A stretch of 20,555 nt of DNA. It comes from Paramacrobiotus richtersi (lineage: Eukaryota; Tardigrada; Eutardigrada; Parachela; Macrobiotidae). The stretch lies in NCBI GenBank assembly GCA_034698045.1, contig JAQGAU010001218.1:1-20555 (forward strand), read 5' to 3'. The notes below the pieces were generated by a model. That model was not told the DNA's origin, did no database searches, and worked only from the letters and a program-made list of their open reading frames with translations. The position numbers and the translations under genes are program-made. Shown here piece by piece: positions 11,301 to 20,050 of this stretch. The first letter of the stretch is position 1. Every line of letters starts with the position of its first letter.

Positions 11301-11402
11301 GCGCTGTCTGCAAAAATGGCGAAGGACGGTTCCCGTGGAGTGAAGCGTCTGTTGGATGATGATTCCCCGAATGACCCTGATTACGATCCCGATTCCCGAT
11401 GA
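8366..11402 (+). pseudogene. Unit C: Agenet-like/F-box family gene with frameshift in exon 1 and truncated tail
   Basis: Exon 1 is 8366-9056 (donor GTATGC), exon 2 is 9208-10002 (acceptor tttctag, donor GTAAGT), and exon 3 starts at 11172 (acceptor tttacag). Exon 2 is intact: 265 codons, 'KKGLVWSGAFFTRP', F-box around 'LPIGVLVETFQYFES'. Exon 1 is 691 bases, one too many. An extra base near 8652-8660, in the run where A and F read 'DDRP', sends the frame to a stop at 8681-8683; the family frame continues with 'DIGTSFLYGSELVQ'. The ATG at 8366 matches that of A and F; an in-frame GTG lies 12 bases upstream and is unlikely to be used. In exon 3 a 7-base tandem duplication (cccgatt/cccgat) near 11388-11401 brings in a TGA at 11400-11402, replacing an acidic tail that would otherwise run to about 11447. 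Intron 2 (10003-11171) hosts a 701-bp element. An ATTAAA at 11627-11632 could serve polyadenylation. Confidence 0.75.
10122..10822. mobile_element. 701-bp inverted-repeat non-autonomous DNA element with helically phased GTATTC/GAATAC arrays
   Basis: The ends are inverted copies: AGATCCGTACACCACA at 10127 faces its complement ending at 10817, and matching extends outward through TGGC and inward through a GGACGCGT block followed by a T-run. Both sides are flanked by TA (10120-10121 and 10823-10824), as expected for a TA target-site duplication of Tc1/mariner-like elements. The interior has about 31 exact GTATTC or GAATAC hexamers in four blocks of alternating orientation: plus at 10181-10315, minus at 10343-10494, plus at 10551-10620, minus at 10661-10774. 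Within blocks, spacing is mostly 11 bases. There is no transposase. The element sits in intron 2 of unit C. Frames at 10121-10498 and 10212-10643 are artefacts of the repeats. Confidence 0.8.
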
Positions 11403-11938
11403 GGATTCGTGTAGCTATGAAGATGCAAATTCGAATGTAATTGAGTAAACCATTAATGTTATTTCCGATAACGAGTAACTTAGAACTTTCATTCTGCCGC
11501 TGGCCGCCTGCACCGTCCGTATTTCGCAAGTAATTTATTTTTTGATTTTCCTGAGACTCGTCTTACGGTTGCGATGTCCAAGAGATTGTAAACTGATTGA
11601 TTGATGATTGTGAATTTTTAACGGTTATTAAATAAGTCGCTGGTCCTAACTGTTGTCGTATTTCGAATCCTTCGGCCTTTTGAATGCTGACTTAGAAATG
11701 TGCGTTTACAAACCTAGAACTGGCAATTGGCAGCTTTGCCACTCTAACTTTGGACAAACGCATGCAGGTCTGCCACTGCCTGATATAAATCCGAAAGTCA
11801 AAAAATAATGCGTAACACATTTTCCACACCTGCGTAATACATGGTTAACCTTTTGTGCGTTGTTTGAAGCACAGGAAAGGCAAACCGACGTTGTCACTGC
11901 GGGTGTACTTTCCCTTTACACGGGGAAAGTTTTAGCTC
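11403..11938. other. Spacer downstream of unit C
   Basis: The first 45 bases are the cut-off acidic-tail sequence of unit C. About 11495-11650 matches the 3' flank of unit A, including 'ttaaataagtc' and 'cctaactg'. I see no gene in the rest. Confidence 0.45.
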
Positions 11939-12116
11939 TCTTTACGTACCTTTCAGTCGCTTTGGTTTCAGTGGTTTTTATTTCGAGTTTTCAAACTACC
12001 ACGAACATTGAACAGGATTTATTATGGACCATGCCAGTTTATGGAAATATACGCACCGGATGTCTGTTTGTACACGGCTCAACCACCCAGAGACATAGTA
12101 TTGTGACTGCCGAGTG
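11939..12116 (+). promoter_or_regulatory. Probable 5' leader exon (non-coding) of unit D
   Basis: This stretch matches the sequence upstream of unit F (19724-19917). Shared blocks include 'gctctctt...ccttt.tgtcgcttt', 'atatacg.accggatgtct.tttgt.cacgg' and 'ctgccgagtg'. In both places it ends exactly at a strong splice donor, GTAAGTTA, at 12117. That suggests a leader exon spliced to an acceptor just before the ATG, for example 'ctgttag' upstream of 12354. A short frame in it encodes 'NIRTGCLFVHG', shared with F, but F stops right after it, so a coding role is doubtful. The upstream limit is unknown. Confidence 0.5.
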
Positions 12117-12353
12117 GTAAGTTAAGTACACACTTCAGGCTAGCGGCACACCAGGGTGGGTGATATACCGCGTTGTTGACGTTCATTTTACTATTCGTAA
12201 GATGAGTAATTTTGTTGATGATTTCGTGCATTTCGCTGACAGTTTTTGTTCTTTCGATAACCTGCTTTATGCGGAACTGATCCTTAGTCGCAAGCAAAAA
12301 AGAAACTCGGCCTCCGAGTCGTGCTAAAATCGAAGAACTGTTAGTCTGCAACC

Positions 12354-14924
12354 ATGACGTGCCCAAGTGTGCGGTTCTTATCTTTCGTGAAGTATTTTGC
12401 GGAGGATTTTGACTGGGGAAATGCCGTGGACGTTCCAGACGGCCAAGGACTTCTGCAGGTGGGAATGGTGGTCGATACAGCGAAAGAAGGGGTCCTGGTC
12501 GACTTTTTTTGCCCAGGCCAGTCGCCTCGTCTCGTACAGTATAGCAGATTATTCCATTGCTTGGGGCACTCCACTCGTCAAGTCGAGAACCCTGACACGG
12601 TCCAGGTTCTCCTGCGTATTAGCAAAGATGTTCCCTTTGCTTGGTTTGCTGCCAAACTTCTGGACACCGATACCTACCTGTATCCGGCTCGACTGGTTGA
12701 AGTGGAACTCGAGCTGGAGGGGGCTGTGGTGAAGGAGATCGTGCACACATCGCAGATCCGAAATGTTCCGGCCGATGGAGAAACCCCTGTAGTCAAGGAC
12801 AGTTATTTCTGGACTGGATCGTGGGCCGTTCCCGATGAGAATGCATCCTCTGTCCTGGACAGCTCGCTACATCCTCTACGCGTTCACAATGGAGACATAG
12901 AATATCTTATGTGCGCAGCACCATGCCAGCAGCTTGATCTAGTAAGTTTTCCATTTTCTGAACCAGAAGAAAGAAACCAGCGCTATTCTACCTTTTCCGA
13001 CCGCTCTGACTTTTTCGCGTTTTACATAGAATAAGGAAATGTTATTGTCGTTGCAAAAAGCGTAACATGTCGAATCGTCGATGTTAGTAGTCTGAAAGAA
13101 ATTCTGGCACAGGAAGAACGGAATCTCTAAGTTCTTGTTCTCTTTCCAGGAAAACTATTTGGACAGGTTATCGCGACGTGTACAGTACTCGTTAGAGAAA
13201 GGCCTGGTATGGTCTGGCAGATTTTTCACACAGGCTCCTGTGACCACCCTGTCTGACGATAATCCGACATCTGTTCCAGTTCCGTACTTATCATTATTAC
13301 CCGCTCACCTGCTGGGGGATGTCTTCCAGTTTCTGGACTCTGTTGACCGCGTCCGGCAGCGGCGCGTGTGCACACTTTGGAATTACGTTTTGAGCATGGA
13401 GTCGATGTTTTTTGACGTTTTTGTATGCCCCAAGTATCTGTACGGTTGCCCATTCATGTGGCCTGTCACGGATACTCTGCATGCCGTCGTACTCGGCATG
13501 ACCACTCTCGTGACCAAATTTACCAAGTGGGTGATTATGGACAGCAGTGGCGACAACTATTCACCTCTTGGTGTTAATCAGTACGTCGACGAACCGCTGC
13601 GTTTGATCGCTAATGTAATTCAGTATTTTAAACTTCCATGTGCCGGAAAGTTGAATTTCGTTATCTCCCAATATTGCTGGTATCAGGGCTGTACCACTCC
13701 GCTTCAGTACGGTGTAGCACAGTTGGCAGCTTTATGCGAGAAGCTAGCGCCGGTATGTGAAAACATCCTGTGGAAAAACTGCACATTTAAGGCATGCCGT
13801 GTTGATTCCATTCTCCAAATCGGCAGAGGAATGATTAAACCTACTTCAGCAACTCTGGAAGCCGATCTATGGGAAATGTTGGACAGCAACGCCCCTGAAG
13901 TGAACACGGGGGAGATGTCCCAGTGGCTGGCTCAAGGTATCTACATCGGGGATGTGGAATTTGTAAGTGCTTATCTCAAAGCAAGTGCGGGTAATTGCTA
14001 CTATCGCGAGTAATAGCGGCATCCATATACCTATGTGAAAACAACCTAATGTCACTGCAGACCAGTTTGATGCGATTATATGAAGAAATGAGATACTTCC
14101 GGTAGTCTATCTCAGCATTGTTACTTATTGCATCTAACCATTCTCTCTTCACTATCGAACCCTTAATTGTTCTTCAACATTACAAGATATCCTTGTCATT
14201 TCTTTTTGTGTGCATCGCCAGCTTGTTACCGGTTTGCTCTAACTGCACGTGCACACAGGGACTAAATTATGGCAAGCACGTCAGATGCTGGGGTCACGAT
14301 ACATGTTTACCTAATTAGATCTAAATGCGTTCAGCAAAAAAACAAAACACAAAAAGCATCAGTGTTCAGCCCGATTTTTATACAATTTTCCGCTTTGAAA
14401 TCGTAAATAAAATCTTAAATTGTCAAATTCAGCCCAACCAGATCCAGACCATCCAGTCAAGAATTTGTTTCGTAATCTTAATCCACTGCAGCCCATTTCA
14501 AAATGTTGATTGTTGGATGCAGGTTACTACTTATTACTGAAACGTTATATGCCGATGTTATCCTATATATTGTTACCCAGAATAATCAGACTAATTTCTT
14601 ATTTCAGTGTGAACGTTTCAGGTGTTGGACGAGTTTCAGATTCCGGATCCGCGTCTCGTTACCCAGTCGACACTGTACCGAGGCGATGAGCTGACTGAGA
14701 TGACAGAAGGAGACATGTGGGAGCGGGAGTTGGATGTTCGGCGTCTGACTCGACTGACGCTATGGGCGCTGTCCGATGAACTGTCACACGCGCCCCTTGA
14801 CGTGGAACATCCGTCGGTGGAATCTAGCAACGACGATGGATCCAGCCCTGTTTCAAAGGGAAACGAATCTGAACATTGTGCTGAAAACGTGTCGGTGGAT
14901 GGTGAGGCTTCCGATGGCAAGTGA
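12354..14924 (+). CDS. Unit D: intact FMRP-like tandem Agenet + F-box protein, 567 aa
   Basis: Exons are 12354-12941, 13150-13962 and 14622-14924; lengths 588, 813 and 303 are all multiples of three, with GTAAGT donors and ctttccag and gtttcag acceptors. Residues 33-70 form a first Tudor/Agenet-like barrel ('GMVVDTAKEGVLVDFF'); residues 83-136 a second, with 'FAWFAAKLLD' and 'KEIVHTSQIR', followed by 'DSYFWTGSWAVPDE'. These match in order the FMRP landmarks WWLAKV, NEIVTIERLR and DTFHKIKLDVPEDL. Exon 1 lacks about 16 residues present in E just before 'LRVHNGDIEYL'. Residues 213-230 carry 'KGLVWSGRFFTQAPVTTL', and residues 243-281 the F-box ('LPAHLLGDVFQFLDSVDRV'). Exon 3 has 'DPRLVTQSTLYRGDEL' and 'LDVRRLTRLTLWAL', then a Ser/Asp/Glu-rich tail. 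There is no signal peptide or membrane segment. Expected role: cytoplasmic or nuclear SCF substrate receptor with a reader module (inference). Confidence 0.8.
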
Positions 14925-15437
14925 CTGGTTTTGCAGCACAACAGCTGATTTCCTCTGAATCCAGCGAAATGTACCGAAAAGGGTGTAGTACTGTAACCAT
15001 TGTACGAAAAGCGTTTTGATAATGGCATGTACAGTGTGATGTCTTTGGTTTGTTTATGGGTACCAGTGTTGTAATGGGAAGTAGTGTATCGAGTAACCTT
15101 TCTAATATGTTTTAATTTCGCTTGTGTCATTTAACCTTCTCCAAGCGGAAAAATGCATTTCCTGTATCAACAAAAGCCAGCTTTAGTGATGCCATGTACA
15201 ACAGTAAAATACTTGTGTTTTTATGGATGCTACCAATATGTAGTGGAGATCAGTCACTTCCGTTTTCATGTACTTTTTTGTACGATTATTGGCGAAAACG
15301 TGTGCATGTTTTGTTTGACTTCTTGAAACTGTTGTAATAATGATTACTGGTGTGTTTCGCGATAAGACTGGGTCAACCGATCGCAAATAACTATGTTAAA
15401 AGATGCTGCGCTGATTCTGTTTAGCATTAAAAAGGAA
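14925..15437. other. Spacer downstream of unit D
   Basis: No gene is supported. About 15019-15070 ('gataatggcatgtacag', 'ctttggtttg', 'gggtacc') matches the 3' flank of unit E at about 17837-17900, which shows that D and E were duplicated with their downstream sequence. Confidence 0.45.
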
Positions 15438-15789
15438 TTTTGGACTTTTGTTGTCATTTGTTTACCTTGAGAACTGACGACGAACAATTGTGAACAGATA
15501 TCCGGTGCGTTTAAGTATTCGGTCTGACGGCCCAGACTGACAGTTGGAAATTAATGCGAGCGGAAGTTGTTCAGATCAGGCTGGCGGCATACCAGGGCGG
15601 CTGGCTTTCCGCTGCGGGGAAACGTTTTGTGTGGTGGTACATATTTTATGATTGTAAATTTGAAATCCACATTTCTTCAAAATTGATCAGCCTTGTTCGT
15701 TCGTGAGCTTGCTACCAGAAAAATAGTCCGTTAATCACAAGAAACCAAGCGTGGTCTCCGAGTCAAGGTACAATCGAACAAATTTAGCC
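15438..15789 (+). promoter_or_regulatory. Upstream region of unit E, diverged relative of the D and F leader regions
   Basis: A 29-base stretch at 15438-15466 ('tttggactt.tgttgtca..tgtttacc') matches 19771-19799 upstream of F. 'tcaggctggcggcataccag' at about 15576-15595 matches the start of the presumed leader intron of D (12135-12154). The position equivalent to the leader-exon donor reads 'gcgagcggaagtt', which lacks the GT, so E either uses another donor or starts transcription closer to its ATG. 'aaatttag' directly before 'ccATG' could be an acceptor. Confidence 0.4.
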
Positions 15790-17672
15790 ATGAAGTGCCC
15801 CAGCATACGGTTTTTATCGTTCGCAAAGCATTCTGCGCAGCAATTTGGCTTGGAAAATGTCGTTGACGTACCAGACGCCCAAGGACTTCATCAGCTGGGA
15901 ATGGTGATCGATACATCGGAAGAAGGGGTCCTCGTCGACTTCTTTTGCAAAGGACAGCCACCTCGTCCCGTACAGTATGGCAAACTGTTCCAATGCTCCA
16001 GCTCCTACGAGCTCGATGACGCTGAGAGGATTCAGGTGCTCGTGCGTATTGGCCAAGATGTTCCCTTTACCTGGATTGCCGCCAAATTTCTGGACACCGA
16101 TACGCACCTGCATCCGGCTCGACTGGTTGAAGTGGAATTGAAGCTTGACGGCGCTGTGGTGAAGGAAATTGTGCACACATCCCAGATCCGAAGTATCGTG
16201 GCCGAGGGAGAAACGCGAATAGTCGATGAGCACTTTTTTGGGACACGATCGTTTGTCGTGCCCGATCAGTATGCATCCCTGCTTGGCGATGATTCAGTGT
16301 TGTGGAAAATGTGCAACCGTGAGTTGCATAGTACGACGGGGATATATCCAATACGCATTCGTAACAGGAATGTGGAATACTTCATGGGGGTGGCAAGAGG
16401 GCAGTCGCTGAACCAATTTAACCTAGTAAGTTGTTGGTTGACTGCACCGTTAGAAAATGTCCTAGCTTGATAAACACTTACGGTCTGGTTCAGACAACAA
16501 CAGGAAAAAGGAAGACATATCTTTTTTCCAGGAAACCTGCCTGGAACGACTGCGGTTGCACGCAGACGTTTGTTCTGAGAAAGGGTTGGTATGGTCTGGC
16601 AGTTGTTTTGCGCGAGCTCCTGTGACTACGCTGCCTGACGATTATCCAGGGTCCGCGGCCGTTTTCTGCTTGTCATCCTTACCCACTCACGTGCTTGGGG
16701 AGATTTTCCAGTTTCTCGATTCTGTTGAGCGTGTCCGGCAGCGCCGCGTATGTACGCTCTGGAATTTTGTTTTGGGGATGCAGACCCTGTTTGTGGACGT
16801 TTGGGTATGCTTGAAGTACCGTTATGATTCCCCATACAAGTGGCCTGTCTTTGAGACTCTGCATGTCGTCGTATTAGCCATGACTACTCTGGTCACCAAA
16901 TCTACCAAGTGGGTGATTATTGAGGGCAGTAGCGATAATGATTCGCCTCACTGCTTCGAACAGCGCATTGAAGCGCCGCTGCGCCTTATAGCCGATGTGG
17001 CACGGTATTTCAAACTGCCATGCGCTGGAAAGCCGAATTTTATCATCTCCCAGTATTGGTGGTGCCCGAGTGGTGACACCCTGCTAGGCGGTGTGGAAAT
17101 CTTGGCTGATTTGTGCAAGAAGTTAGCGTCCGTGTGTGATTCCTTGGTATGGAAAAACTGCACGTTTCAGGATTGGTATGTTGCTTCCGGTCTTCTGATT
17201 CCCAGAGGATCGATCACACCGGCTTCGTCAAATCTGCAGGCGGATCTGTGGGAATTGCTGAACATTAGCGCCCCGGAAAGGAACCTTGACGAGGTATCTC
17301 GGTGGCTGCTAGCTCTAGGAAGCAGTGTACAGGTTGCAAGTGTTTGGGCCTCAGCCGAATTAACCGAGGTACTGATACATAATTTACACTGTAATCCAGC
17401 TCACAAATATCCCTTCTGTGATGACCGAATATTTGAAACTGTTGCAGGCGCTGCTGGAGTTTCACATTTCGGATCCGCGTCTAGCTTCCAAACCCGCACT
17501 CTACCGAGGCGATGAGATCACTGAACTGATACGAAAGGATAATTGGCAGCGCAAGTTGGAGGTTTGCCGTCTGACCAGGCTGACGAGGTGGGCGTTTTCC
17601 GAAGCCATGGCACACACGCCCCTTGGTTCTACGGATGAACCAAGTAAAGACGATGATTCCAGCGCGCCCTAG
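15790..17672 (+). CDS. Unit E: intact FMRP-like tandem Agenet + F-box protein, 554 aa
   Basis: Exons are 15790-16425 (212 codons), 16532-17335 (268 codons) and 17448-17672 (74 codons plus stop). Introns are short, about 106 and 112 bases. The ATG at 15790 aligns with the family start ('MKCPSIRFLSF'); an open in-frame GTG upstream at 15751 has no counterpart in other units. Exon 1 has 'GMVIDTSEEGVLVDFF', 'FTWIAAKFLDTDT', 'KEIVHTSQIR' and 'EHFFGTRSFVVPDQY', then 'LWKMCNREL' and 'YPIRIRNRNVEYF', which may correspond to the start of the FMRP KH0 fold. Exon 2 has 'EKGLVWSGSCFARAPVTTL' and an F-box at 'LPTHVLGEIFQFLDSVERV'. Exon 3 has 'DPRLASKPALYRGDEI' and 'LEVCRLTRLTRWAF' with a short Asp/Ser tail. 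At the second donor the usual GTAAGT is GCAAGT, so intron 2 is probably GC-AG. A GT three bases earlier (CAG/GTTGCA) would also keep phase and would shorten the protein by one residue. Confidence 0.8.
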
Positions 17673-18539
17673 CCACGCTTATTTGGCTAAGGCTAGCGCA
17701 GTGAGAATGTTGTTCATCTACTTGGTTTTTGGAATTTTGAAATACACTTGTTTGTGGTTATTTGCGTCGCAATGAAAAATATATTTCGGCGATTTGATAG
17801 CGTAACTAGCATAGTGTTCCGGGGATGCACATTGATAACGCCATGCACAGCGCATGATCCCTTTGGTTTGTGTGAGACTGTGGGACCGTGGGTACCTGTC
17901 ACTTGCGTTTTTTGCATTTCCTCTCTGATTATTTCCGCACGCCTTTGATAAACTTGTTTTTTCATGATTTGTGGCACTCATGTCGCAAGTGCGAAGCCAC
18001 TGGAAATTGCTGAAATAATAGTCTACCGGAGTTTTCTGTTGAACAGCGTCCGTTTAGGGAAACGCTACAGTGATAACTTATTAGCTAATCGGTCGAAGCT
18101 TGTGATTTGCAGTTTTACACTTGTTCTTCGATCACCGCTAGTTTTATCTGGGATTGCACGTGGCTATATACAAGAAGTTCGCCATACATAGTTAGTAACG
18201 TTGCATTTGTAAAAACAGTTGTGATTTATTAAGTTTTCTTTATGGGAAAAAACGCTTTTGCAGTCCGCAAGCAGCTAATGCCAGATTCCACTTGTACTAA
18301 CACTTTTGTCTTGCTCTAACTTGTTACAGCATCCAAAAACATTTCTGCTAGCCGCACGCACGTTGAACAAGTGCGATAATCATTTCTTGCATTGAAACAT
18401 CAGGAGCAGACACTTATGCAATCCGAGTGACCACTAGAATTACTCCGGCTCGTAACCTTAACGTAAGTCCCAGGAAAAGCAAAAAATTAGTAAATTAGGG
18501 AATATGAACGATACCGGTGTTCAGCCGCAGAGCAACAGT
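17673..18539. other. Spacer downstream of unit E
   Basis: No gene is supported. The part at about 17837-17900 repeats the 3' flank of unit D. The remainder shows only short frames with no family motif; two overlapping minus-strand frames near 17714-17981 look like chance. Confidence 0.45.
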
Positions 18540-18980
18540 GACTCATTGTCGAAATTAGCGTTATCGATTCGTTCTACTGCATCCACACTTTCATCTGCCA
18601 ATCGCTAGACGAATCTTCATCGAGAAGCGGGATCGTAATCAGGGTCATTAATGGGATCATCCGCTGGACGCTTAGTGCCACGGGAAGCCTTCTTCGCCAT
18701 TTCTGCTGACAGCGCCCACAGTGTCAGCCTAGTCAGACGTCGAACATCCAGTTTACCCTAGTCCACCTGTTCGAGCTCATCTCCACGCAGTTGCGCGTTT
18801 AGGGGGGTCGCCGGCGGGCCGTGGCGCCCCCCTAGCCGGTATGCTGTCGGTGGTTCGCCAAAAATTAAGAGAAGGGGGGACCCTTCTGTCGGAGTTCCCT
18901 AACGCCCCTCTAAAAACCGGTCTAAACGCGCCACTGTCTCCAGGGTACAGTGGATCTGCCGCTTGAAAATCCTCCAACAA
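18540..18980 (-). pseudogene. Unit G: solitary inverted exon-3 pseudogene
   Basis: On the minus strand, an acceptor 'atattgcag' (18981-18989) is followed by a family exon 3: 'LLEDFQAADP', then after the inserted element 'RGDELEQV', 'KLDVRRLTRLTLWALSAEM' and 'DPDYDPAS'. About 18 bases covering the 'RITPQS' region are missing. A TAG at 18758-18760 replaces a Glu codon, and a second stop truncates the acidic tail. Tail and 3' UTR remnants resemble units A and C down to about 18540. No exon 1 or 2 is found further upstream on this strand (18990-20050), so this is an isolated, inverted fragment of the A/B/C/F subfamily. Confidence 0.8.
18788..18936. mobile_element. 149-bp hAT-like miniature inverted-repeat element inside pseudogene G
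   Basis: The termini are inverted copies, CAGTTGCGCGTTTAG at 18788 and, read from the other end, CAGTGGCGCGTTTAG ending at 18936. Flanking 8-mers TCTCCACG (18780-18787) and TCTCCAGG (18937-18944) agree at 7 of 8 positions, as expected for a hAT 8-bp target-site duplication. Ends beginning CAGTGGCG are also typical of hAT elements. The interior is GC-rich near one end (a G6...C6 hairpin around 18803-18832) and has no coding capacity. The element interrupts exon 3 in the middle of the 'YRGDEL' region. Confidence 0.75.
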
Positions 18981-18989
18981 CTGCAATAT

Positions 18990-19723
18990 GTTCTAACACT
19001 GATGCACGACAACAGTAGTTTTTGATGGTTCTTCTGGCTCATTTTGCGCAGCCTCGGTGAACATGAAACTCGTATTTCGCAAATTAGCGCTGGCGTAGTG
19101 GCGTGTGGTCAGCCGTATAGTTCAACCCGCTCACTAAAGCGAGAACATTTTATAGTGCAAAGAGTTCTAGTCAGTTACTTTCCTTGACACGTTTCAAGGA
19201 AAGTAACTTGTTATAAATCCGTAATAAGAATATCTGCGCAGTCTTTTGTCAGTAGCAGCCTTCCTGGCGAAAGGCAACCGGAAGCGAACTAAAATTCGAC
19301 TGTGCCGTTGTGTTTCAAGCCTGTGTCAGTGGGATCTCGAGTTGTGCGCAAAATCTTTGCCTTTGGGTCTTGTTTTCTACCACTTGTGCGACTGCTACAT
19401 TTTGCACAAAACGCGTCCAGCGCACTTGTTTTGGCCAGACTCGTCCTTGGAATCAGTTAAGCGAACAACATTCAACGTTGCATATCGGCGATCGGCGTTG
19501 AATTTTGATTCGGCATTGAATCGAGTCCTGGATTCCGAGATTTCTGTGTTGAAAGTTGCCAGAAACATTACTGAAAAGGCAGTTTTTACGTGTCGTACGT
19601 ATTGATACGTGGGGCGGCAGAGCTTTGTGTGAATTGTACAAATAGGGTGGTTGCAAGAATGTTTGATTCAGTTCTTTATAACACATCTGGAAATTGTTTT
19701 CGTAAGGAAATTTCTGAGTTCTC
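18990..19723. other. Spacer upstream of unit F
   Basis: No gene is supported. About 19270-19600 resembles 4650-4835 upstream of unit B, which marks it as duplicated 5' flank. It also contains the perfect hairpin at 19173-19208. The frame at 19246-19605 has no recognisable domain. Confidence 0.45.
19173..19208. repeat. Perfect 15-bp hairpin
   Basis: AGTTACTTTCCTTGA at 19173-19187 and its exact complement at 19194-19208 enclose a 6-base loop (cacgtt). No T-run, tRNA or histone stem-loop signature accompanies it. Confidence 0.6.
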
Positions 19724-19917
19724 GGCTCTCTTGGCATGCCTTTCTGTCGCTTTCGTGTGGCTTGATTTATTTTGGACTTTCGTTGTCAACTGTTTACCAC
19801 AAAAATTAAAGAAAGTTTACATAGGGATCATGAGGAATTATAGGCATATACGGACCGGATGTCTATTTGTGCACGGTTGAACCGCCCACGCTAACATGGT
19901 ATTGTAACTGCCGAGTG
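19724..19917 (+). promoter_or_regulatory. Probable 5' leader exon (non-coding) of unit F
   Basis: It is homologous to 11939-12116 upstream of unit D and ends at the same point, 'ctgccgagtg', directly before a GTAAGTTA donor at 19918. A pyrimidine-rich stretch ending 'ttttgcaaag' at about 20040 is the likeliest acceptor, which would give a leader intron of about 120 bases. The small frame 'YRHIRTGCLFVHG' is shared with D but stops at 19880, before the donor. Confidence 0.5.
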
Positions 19918-20050
19918 GTAAGTTACTCAGCTCACCATACCAAGGCGGCTGACACACCGATGCGGAGCAGTCTGCAAACTGCAAAAAGTTCGTAGAATTA
20001 CAGCTTCAGAAATCGCAGTTTTTCGTTTTCGATTTTGCAAAGCTGTGATC

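Noticed and set aside
12001-12117. A real small peptide gene from 'MPVYGNIRTGCLFVHG'
   Set aside because: The matching frame upstream of F stops early while the DNA similarity continues past the stop, so conservation is not at the protein level beyond the shared short stretch.
15751-15789. Upstream extension of unit E from an in-frame GTG
   Set aside because: No other unit has a matching extension and the ATG at 15790 aligns with the family start.
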